Positions 1-7,156 of a DNA stretch of 7,471 nucleotides are shown piece after piece. The stretch's first letter is position 1. Each line of letters opens with the position of its first letter. The DNA lies in the NCBI GenBank assembly GCA_034660395.1, contig JAYEJA010000159.1, positions 1-7,471 of the forward strand. Direction: 5' to 3'. The notes under the pieces are model-generated. The model ran no database searches. It was not told where the DNA came from and saw nothing but the letters and a program-made list of their open reading frames with translations. The DNA is from JAQVEM01 sp034660395 (lineage in GTDB: Bacteria > Actinomycetota > Humimicrobiia > Humimicrobiales > Humimicrobiaceae). The position numbers and the translations under genes are program-made.

Positions 1-42
1 CTGGATGAGATGAATCTGGTGATGATGGGTAAAATAAAATAA
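1..42 (+). CDS. C-terminal end of an upstream gene, possibly an M16-family zinc peptidase (partial)
   Basis: The frame starting at base 1 is open and reads LDEMNLVMMGKIK, then a TAA stop at 40-42. The stop overlaps the ribosome binding site of dapB, as expected for the last codons of the preceding gene in an operon. The ending resembles the final beta strand of M16 peptidases such as MlpA/PepR, which often finish with a pattern like DNLNLAVIGP, and such a gene can lie upstream of dap genes in Gram-positive bacteria. Thirteen residues are too few for a firm family call. That this is a coding end is likely; the M16 identity is an inference from context. Confidence 0.45.
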   Translation: MDEMNLVMMGKIK

Positions 43-47
43 GGTGG
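41..47 (+). promoter_or_regulatory. Ribosome binding site of dapB
   Basis: AAGGTGG lies six bases before the ATG at 54 and overlaps the stop codon of the upstream reading frame. This arrangement favours translational coupling with the preceding gene and supports ATG 54 as the start. Confidence 0.7.
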
Positions 48-53
48 TTTAGT

Positions 54-851
54 ATGAAAAAAATAGTGATGTCTGGAATTTGCGGGAAGATGGGAACTTC
101 TATTTCCAGGGAATTATTAAATGAAGAAGGGATAGAGCTGGTCGGGGGACTTGATGTATTGAATAAAGGTACAGATGTAGGAGAATTTCTAACCGGTAAA
201 AATAATGGATACAGGATATATGACTCTTATGATGATATAAAAAAGTTAAGTCCGGATATTATTGTTGATTTTACCAATGCTGAAGCAGCCGATAAAACCA
301 TTAACTGGGCTATTGATAATAGTATAGATATAATAGTTGGAACTACAGGCCTGAAAAAAAAGCAGCTGGAAATTATTGAGAAAAAAGCTTCAAACCCAAC
401 GAGCAAGACGCTTATTGTTCCTAATTTTTCAATAGGTGCTGTCATAATGATTAAAATTTCAAAAATGATATCAAAATATTTTGACGGCTGCGAAATTATT
501 GAATTGCATCATGACAAGAAAATTGATGCTCCTTCGGGAACTTCTTTGTATTCAGCTAAAGAAATAGGAAATTGCAAGAAATTCACAAGGTCAAGATTAA
601 AGGAAGATGAAGAAGAAGAAGTAAGCGGCAGCCGGGGAGGCTTTGTTGATGGCATTCATATACATAGTGTTCGACTACCGGGAATGCTGGCCCATCAAAA
701 TATTATTTTTGGCGCGAAAGGTCAGACGTTATCATTAAAACATGATAGCTTTGATAGAACATCTTTTTATCCGGGAGTTATTCTTGCCATAAAGAATCTG
801 GAGAAGCTACCGGGTTATACATTCGGGCTGGATAAGCTTATAGATCTGTAA
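54..851 (+). CDS. dapB: 4-hydroxy-tetrahydrodipicolinate reductase (DapB)
   Basis: DapB is a cytoplasmic enzyme that uses NAD(P)H to reduce 4-hydroxy-tetrahydrodipicolinate to tetrahydrodipicolinate in the diaminopimelate/lysine pathway. At 265 residues it is the usual length. The N-terminal Rossmann fold shows the glycine motif SGICGKMG at residues 7-14. Other family landmarks are DFTNAEAA at 72-79, GTTGL at 96-100 and PNFSIGAV at 123-130. The family signature ELHHDKKIDAPSGTS spans 150-164; by comparison with E. coli H159/H160/K163, the key residues are H152, H153 and K156. The C-terminal part (HSVRLPG 204-210, AHQ 213-215, HDSFDRTSF 230-238) is the type common in Gram-positive bacteria. A short acidic run, EDEEEE at 184-189, sits in the variable region before it. 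Start ATG 54 has a good ribosome binding site and places the Rossmann strand at the N-terminus. dapA follows 27 bases downstream, and together they encode adjacent steps. The family call is very secure. Confidence 0.97.
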   Translation: MKKIVMSGICGKMGTSISRELLNEEGIELVGGLDVLNKGTDVGEFLTGKNNGYRIYDSYDDIKKLSPDIIVDFTNAEAADKTINWAIDNSIDIIVGTTGLKKKQLEIIEKKASNPTSKTLIVPNFSIGAVIMIKISKMISKYFDGCEIIELHHDKKIDAPSGTSLYSAKEIGNCKKFTRSRLKEDEEEEVSGSRGGFVDGIHIHSVRLPGMLAHQNIIFGAKGQTLSLKHDSFDRTSFYPGVILAIKNLEKLPGYTFGLDKLIDL

Positions 852-866
852 CTATATTATTTACCC

Positions 867-874
867 AAGGAGGA
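867..874 (+). promoter_or_regulatory. Strong ribosome binding site of dapA
   Basis: AAGGAGGA is a near-perfect Shine-Dalgarno sequence ending four bases before ATG 879. It is the best such site in the window and fixes the dapA start. Confidence 0.85.
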
Positions 875-878
875 TTGT

Positions 879-1763
879 ATGTTAGATATTGGTGAGGTAA
901 TTACAGCAATGGTTACCCCATTTGATAAAGATTACAGGCTGGATATTGATTCATGCCATAAATTAATGCAGTATCTTGTAGACGAAGGAAATGACGGGAT
1001 TTTATTATCGGGTTCTACCGGTGAATCTTCTACACTTGATGATAAGGAAAAAATAAGTTTATTTAAATTGGCAAAGGATAATTTTGGCGATAAGGTAAAA
1101 ATTATTGCAGGAACCGGCTCCAATGATACAAGACATTCCATAGAACTGTCGAAGGAAGCAGAAAAGATTGGAGTTGACTGCCTGCTTATAGTTGCACCAT
1201 ATTATAATAAGCCCTCACAATGGGGACTTTTCAAGCATTTTGAAGCTATTGCCGGGGAAGTCAGCGTTCCGATAATTCTTTATAATGTTCCATCAAGGAC
1301 ATCCTCTAATATAAGTTCTAAAACCTGTGTGGAACTGTCAAAAATAAATAACATATGCGGAATAAAGGAAGCCAGCGGTAATTTAAGACAGATTTCGGAA
1401 ATAATAAGGGATACGGATAACGATTTTCTGGTTTACAGCGGTAATGATGGAGATACGTTGCCCATGTTATCTGTCGGCGGATACGGAGTAATAAGTGTTG
1501 CCTCGCATATTGTGTGCAGTGAGATTAAAGAGATGATTTCAAGCTTTAAGAAAGGGGATTTTAAGAGGGCAGCCGGTATGCACGCCAGACTACTGGATAT
1601 TTTCTATGGTATCTTTATAGTTTCAAATCCTGTCCCCATAAAGGAGGCATTAAATTTAAAGGGTATTACCGCAGGGCCGTGTAGATTGCCGCTCTGCAAT
1701 ATGGAGGAAAAGGAACTATCCGTTTTTAAGAAGATTTTAAAGAGGCATAAAATAATTGATTAA
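879..1763 (+). CDS. dapA: 4-hydroxy-tetrahydrodipicolinate synthase (DapA)
   Basis: DapA condenses pyruvate with aspartate semialdehyde through a Schiff base, the first committed step toward diaminopimelate and lysine. The 294-residue protein is a class I aldolase-type TIM barrel of normal length. The Schiff-base lysine is K163 in GIKEASG (161-167). The proton-relay and substrate residues are present: Y109 in APYYNKP (106-112), Y135 and R140 in LYNVPSRT (134-141), and the pyruvate-binding motif GSTGES at 45-50. In that motif S46 takes the place of the relay threonine of E. coli (T44) and keeps the hydroxyl group. The C-terminal helices include NPVPIKEAL (250-258), where the family usually has NPIPVK. 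The start follows a strong AAGGAGGA site. The closely related N-acetylneuraminate lyases and other DapA-like aldolases are alternatives in principle, but the pathway neighbour dapB makes the DapA role very likely. Lysine feedback cannot be judged with confidence. Confidence 0.96.
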   Translation: MLDIGEVITAMVTPFDKDYRLDIDSCHKLMQYLVDEGNDGILLSGSTGESSTLDDKEKISLFKLAKDNFGDKVKIIAGTGSNDTRHSIELSKEAEKIGVDCLLIVAPYYNKPSQWGLFKHFEAIAGEVSVPIILYNVPSRTSSNISSKTCVELSKINNICGIKEASGNLRQISEIIRDTDNDFLVYSGNDGDTLPMLSVGGYGVISVASHIVCSEIKEMISSFKKGDFKRAAGMHARLLDIFYGIFIVSNPVPIKEALNLKGITAGPCRLPLCNMEEKELSVFKKILKRHKIID

Positions 1764-1794
1764 ATAAAAAACTTATACAGGGCAAAATGAAAGA

Positions 1795-1820
1795 AAGCCT
1801 TGTTTGAGAAGGTGAGGCTT
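1795..1820 (+). other. Possible hairpin in the leader of the ribonuclease J gene
   Basis: The 71-base gap between dapA and the RNase J gene is the longest in the window. It holds an inverted repeat, AAGCCT at 1795-1800 and AGGCTT at 1815-1820, giving a six-pair stem with a 14-base loop. The loop and 3' arm contain the purine-rich stretch AGAAGGTGAGG at 1807-1817. There is no run of T after the stem, so it does not look like an intrinsic terminator. It could be a transcript-processing or regulatory structure, or chance. No clear promoter (-35/-10 pair) is seen in this gap. Confidence 0.25.
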
Positions 1821-1834
1821 GTATATAGGAAATC

Positions 1835-3508
1835 ATGGCAAAAAGAACTAGTTTAAAATTAATACCACTGGGGGGTTTAAGTGGTATAGGCAAGAATATG
1901 ACGGTCTTTGAAAAGGATAACCAGATTATAGTGGTTGACTGTGGTTTGATGTTTCCGGATGATGATATGCCCGGAGTTGATTTTATAATACCAGATTTTT
2001 CATATATCAGAAAAAATAAAAAGAAAGTAAAGGCAATAATTCTAACACACGGGCATGAAGATCATATTGGCGGCCTTCCTTTCCTATTTAAAGAAATAGA
2101 TGTGCCCGTGTTTGCTACAAGGTTAACCATGGGTCTGACTAAAACCAAATTCGAAAGTCCAAAGATTAAAAAGTCTGTAAGGTATAAAGAAATAAACCCT
2201 GATAAACCTGTCAAGATAGGTCCTTTTAATATAGAATTTTTTAGAGTAAATCACAGCATACCCGATAATATAGGATTAATAATAAGGACAGATATCGGTA
2301 CTATCGTACATACTGGAGATTTTAAATTTGACCACGCCCCTGTTGATAATAAGCCGACGCAGTTTGCAAAGATTGCTGCAGCCGGTCAGGAGGGCGTACT
2401 GGCTATTTTATGCGATAGTACTAATGCGGAAGAGATGGGTTTTACGCTACCTGAGAGAGATGTAGGTAAGACACTTCTGGATAAATTTGAAAAAGCTCAA
2501 AAGAGAATTATTGTAGCTACCTTTTCATCACATATACACAGGATACAGCAGATACTGGATGTTTCTAAAAAGTTAAAGAAAAAAGTTGCTATAAGTGGTA
2601 AGTCAATTTTAAAAACCATAAGGGTTTCTTCCGAACTCGGGTACCTGAAGATTCCACAGAAAACTATAATTCCGATAATGAAGATAGATAATTATTCTAT
2701 AAAAGACATAGTTATACTTTCTACAGGAAGCCAGGGTGAGCCGCTCTCTGCTCTAAACAGGATGGCCCTGGGGGAGCATAAGAGAGTCGGTATCATGAAG
2801 GGTGATATGGTTATAATATCGGCTTCCCCGATTCCAGGAAATGAGAAGGCCATATCCAGTACAATAAACAGGCTTATAAAGAGGGGTGCGGATGTTTTTT
2901 ATGAATCAATAGCAGGTGTCCATGTTTCGGGACATGCTGCACGTGAGGAAATAAAGATGATGATAAGTTTAACGAAACCCAAATATTTTATTCCTGTTCA
3001 CGGAGAGGATAAATATAGAGTTCAAAATGCACAGATAGCAAAGTCAATGGGTATAAGTGAAGAGAATATTATGATAGCCGAAGATGGAGATATAATTAAA
3101 ATCAATTCAAATATGTGCAGGGTATCAAGGAACTTAAGACCCTGGACTATTTATGTGGATGGAGTGGGAATGGGGAACATTGGAGATATAGTACTAAGGG
3201 ACAGGAGAAAATTATCAAGGAGTGGAATTATATTCATAGTGGTTGGAATAGATTTATCGAAAAAGACTATTTTAAGTGGTCCTGATTATACGATGAAGGG
3301 TATAGTATATGTCGAAAATTTAAAAGAGGTTATTAAGAAATTGACGAAGATTATAAATGATTCTGTCAGGGAAGGTTTTAGTAATAATATAATGTCGAGA
3401 GAAAAGTTCGAAGAATTTGTTAATAATAAAGTGGAAAAATTTATTTTTAAAAAAGTAAAGATAAGACCTATAATAATAACAAAAGTAGTCAGCCCGCATA
3501 GAAATTAA
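1835..3508 (+). CDS. rnj: Ribonuclease J
   Basis: RNase J is a cytoplasmic metallo-beta-lactamase/beta-CASP nuclease combining endonuclease and 5'-3' exonuclease activities in RNA processing and decay. The 557-residue protein matches the usual length of about 555. Metal-binding motifs are complete: HGHEDH at 72-77 (H72, H74, D76, H77), H140 in VNHSIPD, D162 in HTGDFKFD and H389 in PVHGE. The beta-CASP domain (about 195-360) includes CDSTNAEE (193-200) and the segment around 229-240. The RNA phosphate-binding motif HVSGHA is at 363-368. The C-terminal domain (about 440-557) has the typical PD..MKGIVYV segment near 483-493. ATG 1835 is the only reasonable start because an in-frame TAG lies at 1826-1828. 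A weak AGGA (1827-1830) precedes it at short spacing, while a stronger AAGGTGAGG lies too far upstream at 1809-1817. An RNase J gene between dapA and ftsK is a known Gram-positive arrangement. Whether it corresponds to J1 or J2 cannot be told. Confidence 0.96.
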   Translation: MAKRTSLKLIPLGGLSGIGKNMTVFEKDNQIIVVDCGLMFPDDDMPGVDFIIPDFSYIRKNKKKVKAIILTHGHEDHIGGLPFLFKEIDVPVFATRLTMGLTKTKFESPKIKKSVRYKEINPDKPVKIGPFNIEFFRVNHSIPDNIGLIIRTDIGTIVHTGDFKFDHAPVDNKPTQFAKIAAAGQEGVLAILCDSTNAEEMGFTLPERDVGKTLLDKFEKAQKRIIVATFSSHIHRIQQILDVSKKLKKKVAISGKSILKTIRVSSELGYLKIPQKTIIPIMKIDNYSIKDIVILSTGSQGEPLSALNRMALGEHKRVGIMKGDMVIISASPIPGNEKAISSTINRLIKRGADVFYESIAGVHVSGHAAREEIKMMISLTKPKYFIPVHGEDKYRVQNAQIAKSMGISEENIMIAEDGDIIKINSNMCRVSRNLRPWTIYVDGVGMGNIGDIVLRDRRKLSRSGIIFIVVGIDLSKKTILSGPDYTMKGIVYVENLKEVIKKLTKIINDSVREGFSNNIMSREKFEEFVNNKVEKFIFKKVKIRPIIITKVVSPHRN

Positions 3509-3532
3509 ATAAATTTTAAGTCCTTTAAGAAA

Positions 3533-5818
3533 ATGAGTCTATCAAAAAATAAGAGAAGAAAAACAAATAAAAGCAAAAAGAAATCTATAAGCTCTAATTA
3601 CAGGGATAAAAAGAGATATGTAAAGAGAAGAAACGATATATACGGCGTTTTGATAATAATGTTTTCTTTACTTTTATTTATAAGCATGTATGGATTTTCC
3701 GATTCAGGTCTGATAAATAAACCGGTAAACGATTTTCTATCCCTGGTTTTCGGGGTTGGCAAGTTTTTAATTCCACTGATGCTTATCGTGTGGGGTTTCA
3801 GTTTCTTCTTAAAAAGGTTAAGTCTTTTGCCCTCAAGTTTCGGTTTGGGGTTCCTATTGCTTTTTTTCTCTATTCTGGGTTTGCTCGGGAACAATTTTAA
3901 ATATGTTGATGTTTTTGACAGGGTACTTGTAAAGACAAGAGGGGGAATTGTCGGAGCGGGAATTTTTTACGGATTATATAAGCTATTTAGCAGTGCAGGT
4001 GCTGTGGTAATTCTTTCTGTTTTGATAATTATATCAATTTTAATAATTACAAAGGTTTCACTAATAGATGTGGGCAAAAAAATAGTTCATTTATTTGGAA
4101 GGATAAAACCCGGGACCGTAAGAAATATTTTTAGAAAGAGGAATTTAGATGAAGATACAATGTCCATAAAGGAGGAAGAGAAATATAGGAATAGGCTGTA
4201 TGGCGATAAAGGTGAGAAAACTTCAGATAGGGAGGGCAAAGCTGCTGGTGGCAGAAAGGAAAAGGCAGAAGGTGGTTTTGACACACCTGTTGAATTTATG
4301 AAAAAGTATAAAACTAAAAAATCTGACAGCAGCCAGTTAAAAATACCGATAAAAAGAAGTTACGGAATAGAAGATAGCTACAGGTTACCTCCTATAAATT
4401 TATTGAAAAAATCCAGAGATGTACCGCCAAGGTTATATAAGCAGGGGGTTAAGGAGAGGGCGAATACCTTGAGTAAGCTGCTCAGGGATTTTAATCTTGA
4501 TGCCCGTATAGAAAAAATAGTAAACGGGCCTACAGTTACACTTTATGAGCTAAAGCTTCAGCCCGGGGTTAAAGTACAGAGACTGCTAAGTCTTGAGGAT
4601 GACTTCTGTGTTGCCCTCGGGTCTCCCGATATCAGGATATTGACTCCCATACCGGGTAAGTCGGCTATAGGTATCGAGGTGCCGAACAGTATAAGAAGTA
4701 TAGTTACCCTTGGAGACATTTTTACTGCTGATGATAAGAATATAACAGAAAATTTACTGAATGTACCCCTGGGTAAAAACCTTTCGGGCAGGAATGTTTA
4801 TATGGATATAGGTAAAATGCCGCATATATTAATTGCTGGTGCAACTAACTCAGGTAAAAGTTCGTGTCTTAACAGCATTATTATATCTCTTTTAATGAAG
4901 ATAAAACCGGGTGAAGCAAGATTTGTGATGATTGACCCAAAGATGGTGGAGCTCAGTATTTATAACGGAATTCCACATCTTCTATCTCCGGTCGTTGTAA
5001 ATCCCAAGAAGGCTTCTTCCACGCTCTCCTGGGTGGTAGAGGAAATGGAGAGAAGGTTCAAGCTGCTGGTTGAAAGAAACTTTAAATCCCTGGAAATGTA
5101 TAATAGTGAAGCTTCTAAAAATGGGAACGGGGAAGAGGGTTTCGAACCGCTTCCCTATATTATGGTTTTTATAGACGAACTTGCCGACCTGATGATGGTA
5201 TCGGCTTCAGAAGTAGAAGACCGTATATGCAGGATTGCTCAAATGGGGAGGGCTGTAGGAATTCATCTTATTATATCTACACAGAGACCCTCAGTTAATA
5301 TAATAACCGGGTTGATTAAGGCAAATATACCATCAAGGATAGCGTTTATGGTGACTTCGAATGTTGACTCACGCGTTATACTGGACTGCGGAGGAGCGGA
5401 AAAATTGATAGGTAAGGGAGACATGCTGTATCTGCCGTATTATTCTAACAGACCGGAAAGGGTACAGGGTTCATTTGTAACTTCTCACGAGATTGAAATG
5501 ATTACAGGGTATATAAAAAATAACAGTATTACCGAATATAATGCAGAAATATCAAAAAAAATAAGCGGAGAACAAAAAAGTTCAAAAAATAAGGATGAAC
5601 TGTTTTATGAAGCTTTGAGAGTGGTAGTAGATTTTGGGCATGCATCGGCTTCATTGCTGCAAAGAAGGTTGAAAATAGGATATTCAAGAGCTGCGAGGAT
5701 TATAGACCAGATGGAGGAAAGGGGACTTGTCAGCGGCTATGACGGAAGCAAGCCGAGGGAAGTTTTAATTTCAAAGGAAGATCTTATTAAATTACTGGAA
5801 GAAGAAGATAGCCAGTAA
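3533..5818 (+). CDS. ftsK: DNA translocase FtsK/SpoIIIE
   Basis: This membrane-anchored ATPase pumps double-stranded DNA at the division septum during chromosome segregation or sporulation. The 761 residues resemble SpoIIIE-type proteins in size and are far shorter than E. coli FtsK. Order: a very basic cytoplasmic tail (1-34); hydrophobic segments near 37-55, 70-94, 101-119 and 155-173, with a weaker one near 137-152; a charged linker (about 175-290) rich in K, E and G; the alpha/beta motor (about 300-660); and a winged-helix gamma domain (about 687-747). Walker A is GATNSGKS (436-443), with N439 where glycine is usual; K442 and S443 are intact. Walker B ends in IDEL with D548 and E549. TQRPSV (583-588), GLIKANIPSRIAF (593-605) and GGAEKLIGKGDMLY (620-633) are classic. 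The gamma domain carries LLQRRLKIGYSRAARIID (708-725) and GSKPREVL (738-745), the part that reads orientation signals in characterised homologues. No good ribosome binding site precedes ATG 3533, but no ATG, GTG or TTG lies between it and the in-frame stop at 3506. Which of FtsK, SpoIIIE or SftA it corresponds to is open. Confidence 0.96.
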   Translation: MSLSKNKRRKTNKSKKKSISSNYRDKKRYVKRRNDIYGVLIIMFSLLLFISMYGFSDSGLINKPVNDFLSLVFGVGKFLIPLMLIVWGFSFFLKRLSLLPSSFGLGFLLLFFSILGLLGNNFKYVDVFDRVLVKTRGGIVGAGIFYGLYKLFSSAGAVVILSVLIIISILIITKVSLIDVGKKIVHLFGRIKPGTVRNIFRKRNLDEDTMSIKEEEKYRNRLYGDKGEKTSDREGKAAGGRKEKAEGGFDTPVEFMKKYKTKKSDSSQLKIPIKRSYGIEDSYRLPPINLLKKSRDVPPRLYKQGVKERANTLSKLLRDFNLDARIEKIVNGPTVTLYELKLQPGVKVQRLLSLEDDFCVALGSPDIRILTPIPGKSAIGIEVPNSIRSIVTLGDIFTADDKNITENLLNVPLGKNLSGRNVYMDIGKMPHILIAGATNSGKSSCLNSIIISLLMKIKPGEARFVMIDPKMVELSIYNGIPHLLSPVVVNPKKASSTLSWVVEEMERRFKLLVERNFKSLEMYNSEASKNGNGEEGFEPLPYIMVFIDELADLMMVSASEVEDRICRIAQMGRAVGIHLIISTQRPSVNIITGLIKANIPSRIAFMVTSNVDSRVILDCGGAEKLIGKGDMLYLPYYSNRPERVQGSFVTSHEIEMITGYIKNNSITEYNAEISKKISGEQKSSKNKDELFYEALRVVVDFGHASASLLQRRLKIGYSRAARIIDQMEERGLVSGYDGSKPREVLISKEDLIKLLEEEDSQ

Positions 5819-5844
5819 ACCCCGAAATAAAGGCTGCAATTGCT

Positions 5845-5850
5845 GAAGGT
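5845..5850 (+). promoter_or_regulatory. Ribosome binding site of cinA
   Basis: GAAGGT precedes ATG 5857 by six bases. It lies in the 38-base gap after ftsK and supports this start, which puts the conserved GTEL motif at residues 9-12 as in other CinA proteins. Confidence 0.5.
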
Positions 5851-5856
5851 TAAATT

Positions 5857-6204
5857 ATGATTTGTTCGATAATAAGCATAGGAACCGAATTAAACCTCGG
5901 GTTGATAGTTGATATGAATTCTAAATATATTGCCGGAAGTGTTGCCGATCTGGGGATGGAATGCAGATGTATGTACACTGTTGGAGATGATATAGATGAT
6001 ATATCGGATGTCTTGAAGCAAAGCCTGGAGTGCAGTGACCTGGTTATGGTAAATGGCGGCCTGGGTCCTACGGATGATGATGTTACAAGAAGAGCAGTTG
6101 CACGGTCATTGAACATAAAACTTGTAAGAGATAAAAGCCTTAATGATACCAGTGTGAAGTTTGTAAGAGATAGGAAAAAAAGGAAATTATTGAAAGGTTG
6201 CTGA
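5857..6204 (+). CDS. cinA: CinA, N-terminal part (MoCF-like domain), upstream side of a frameshift
   Basis: This 115-residue frame is the start of a CinA protein. Its molybdopterin-binding-like (COG1058) fold, in characterised homologues, hydrolyses ADP-ribose and related pyridine-nucleotide products. Seen here are IGTELNLG (8-15) and the signature NGGLGPTDDDVTRRA (66-80). The frame ends prematurely at TGA 6202-6204, about a third of the way through the family's usual 400-425 residues. The last seven residues after the A run (RKLLKGC) do not match the family. Shifting back one base at the A run joins this frame to the next one, giving a continuous 426-residue CinA (108 residues from this frame plus 318 from the other). 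The natural reading is that 5857-7136 is one gene interrupted by a one-base difference: a recent mutation, an assembly or sequencing error in a homopolymer, or less likely programmed slippage. Confidence 0.88.
   Translation: MICSIISIGTELNLGLIVDMNSKYIAGSVADLGMECRCMYTVGDDIDDISDVLKQSLECSDLVMVNGGLGPTDDDVTRRAVARSLNIKLVRDKSLNDTSVKFVRDRKKRKLLKGC
6175..6181 (+). other. Run of seven A's where the cinA reading frame breaks
   Basis: In the upstream frame the codons are AGG AAA AAA AGG. The downstream frame covers the same bases as GAA AAA AAG GAA. One extra A, or a -1 slip of the ribosome, turns the junction into DRKKKEIIERLLRQ and restores a full-length product. The -1 frame is open back only to 6174 (TAG at 6171-6173), so the switch must happen between 6174 and 6204, and the A run is the obvious place. 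I see no strong downstream stem-loop and no clear stimulatory Shine-Dalgarno upstream, which weakens the case for programmed frameshifting. Confidence 0.7.
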
Positions 6205-7136
6205 GACAATCATATATTCCTGAAAATTCTTTTCCAATAAAACCAAGATTGGGCAGTGCTTCCGGATTCAGGATAATAACGGATAAAGGTAAGCTCATAA
6301 TATGCATCCCGGGAGTGCCAAAAGAAATGAAAAGCATGTTTGAAAAAGATGTCGTTCCTTTTTTAAAAGATATGTCGGGAAAGGACGGTTTAAGGAAAAA
6401 AGGTGATAAAATAAGAAAATCTACGCTTCTTACCACTGATATAAGCGAAGCGGAAATAGAAGAGAGAATTAAAAAAGTTTCAGATGCAGCAGGGAAAATT
6501 AATGTTAAGATAGGGATTACAGCTGATCCCGGATTGATAAAAATAATCCTGGTAGCAAAGGCCCCGGATGATGTTAGCGCAGACAGAAACTTAAAGATAA
6601 TCGAAAAGGAGATTTCAAAAAACCTGGAGGGTTATGTTTATGGTAAGGGTAATAGTTTGATTTCTGATAATTTAAAGGAAACTATCAGCAAAGTAAATGG
6701 TAAATTGACAGTGAGTGCCGCCGAATCTGTAACGGGAGGTCTTATAAGCAGTATTATTACTGATACCCCCGGCAGTTCTGAATTTTTTTTGGGAGGCATA
6801 GTATCCTATTCCGTTTTTTCAAAGATAAATTTACTTGGTATAAAAAGAAATGATATAGAAAAGTATGGAGTTGTAAGCAGAGAAATATGCCTGGAGATGG
6901 CAAGAAAGATAAAGGTTATTTTCGGCTCGGATTATTCGTTAAGTGTGACCGGTTATGCAGGGCCTGAGGCGGAAGGTAATAAAAAAGGGCTGGTTTTTTG
7001 CGGTATTGCGGGACCGGGAGGGTATGAAAAAGTATTTAAGAAGAAATTTACTGGAAGCCGGGTTGAAATTAAGTTCAGGGCTGCTCAATTTATATTAAAA
7101 GAGTTAAGGTTGGAATTAGAAAATTTTAAGCGGTAG
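6198..7136 (+). CDS. cinA: CinA, remaining part with C-terminal nicotinamide-nucleotide amidase domain, downstream side of a frameshift
   Basis: This frame carries the rest of CinA. 6198 is only the first TTG in the open frame, with no usable ribosome binding site, so separate translation is unlikely; the frame is open from 6174. Numbering from 6198, the end of the MoCF-like domain shows LGSASGF (18-24) and IPGVPKEM (37-44). A middle alpha/beta domain follows (about 70-145). The C-terminal amidase (PncC-like) domain begins near 155 with SAAESVTGG (173-181), then TDTPGSSEFFLGGIVSYS (188-205), a conserved GVVS (224-227) and VTGYAGP (250-256). In the family this domain deamidates nicotinamide mononucleotide for NAD recycling. 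ESVTGG has V where ESCTGG is common, and the loop after AGP is about two residues shorter than the usual GGGTPEKPVG type. Conservation continues to the last helix, so this half shows no decay. thpR begins 20 bases after the stop. Confidence 0.88.
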   Translation: MLRQSYIPENSFPIKPRLGSASGFRIITDKGKLIICIPGVPKEMKSMFEKDVVPFLKDMSGKDGLRKKGDKIRKSTLLTTDISEAEIEERIKKVSDAAGKINVKIGITADPGLIKIILVAKAPDDVSADRNLKIIEKEISKNLEGYVYGKGNSLISDNLKETISKVNGKLTVSAAESVTGGLISSIITDTPGSSEFFLGGIVSYSVFSKINLLGIKRNDIEKYGVVSREICLEMARKIKVIFGSDYSLSVTGYAGPEAEGNKKGLVFCGIAGPGGYEKVFKKKFTGSRVEIKFRAAQFILKELRLELENFKR

Positions 7137-7141
7137 ATGTT

Positions 7142-7148
7142 GGGGAGA
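7142..7148 (+). promoter_or_regulatory. Ribosome binding site that sets the TTG start of thpR
   Basis: GGGGAGA ends eight bases before TTG 7157. No ATG or GTG in the same frame lies close to the expected N-terminus, so this site decides the start. Confidence 0.55.
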
Positions 7149-7156
7149 GAAATATA

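Noticed and set aside
227..445. Minus-strand open frame inside dapB, and similar minus-strand frames inside dapA (932-1141), ftsK (3598-3894, 4087-4284), cinA (5850-6209, 6140-6436) and thpR (7254-7439)
   Set aside because: Each lies opposite a clearly conserved gene, has low-complexity composition, and shows no family motif. They are shadows of the real genes.
1787..1807. Tiny frame MKESLV in the leader of the RNase J gene as a possible leader peptide
   Set aside because: It has six codons, no proper ribosome binding site and no run of regulatory codons.
5245..5252. GGGGAGGG, a match to the E. coli FtsK-orienting pattern GGGNAGGG, inside ftsK itself
   Set aside because: It encodes part of the conserved MGRAVG segment, occurs once, and one match in about 7.5 kb is close to chance. 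The signal used in this lineage is unknown.
5836..5843. Palindrome GCAATTGC in the ftsK-cinA gap
   Set aside because: It is only eight bases, does not extend, and has no T run, so it is neither a terminator nor a convincing operator.
6171..6230. Programmed -1 frameshifting signal in cinA
   Set aside because: The A7 run is slippery, but only a four-pair stem (ATTG/CAAT) follows and no spaced Shine-Dalgarno stimulator is evident. CinA is not known to need frameshifting, so mutation or sequencing error is preferred.
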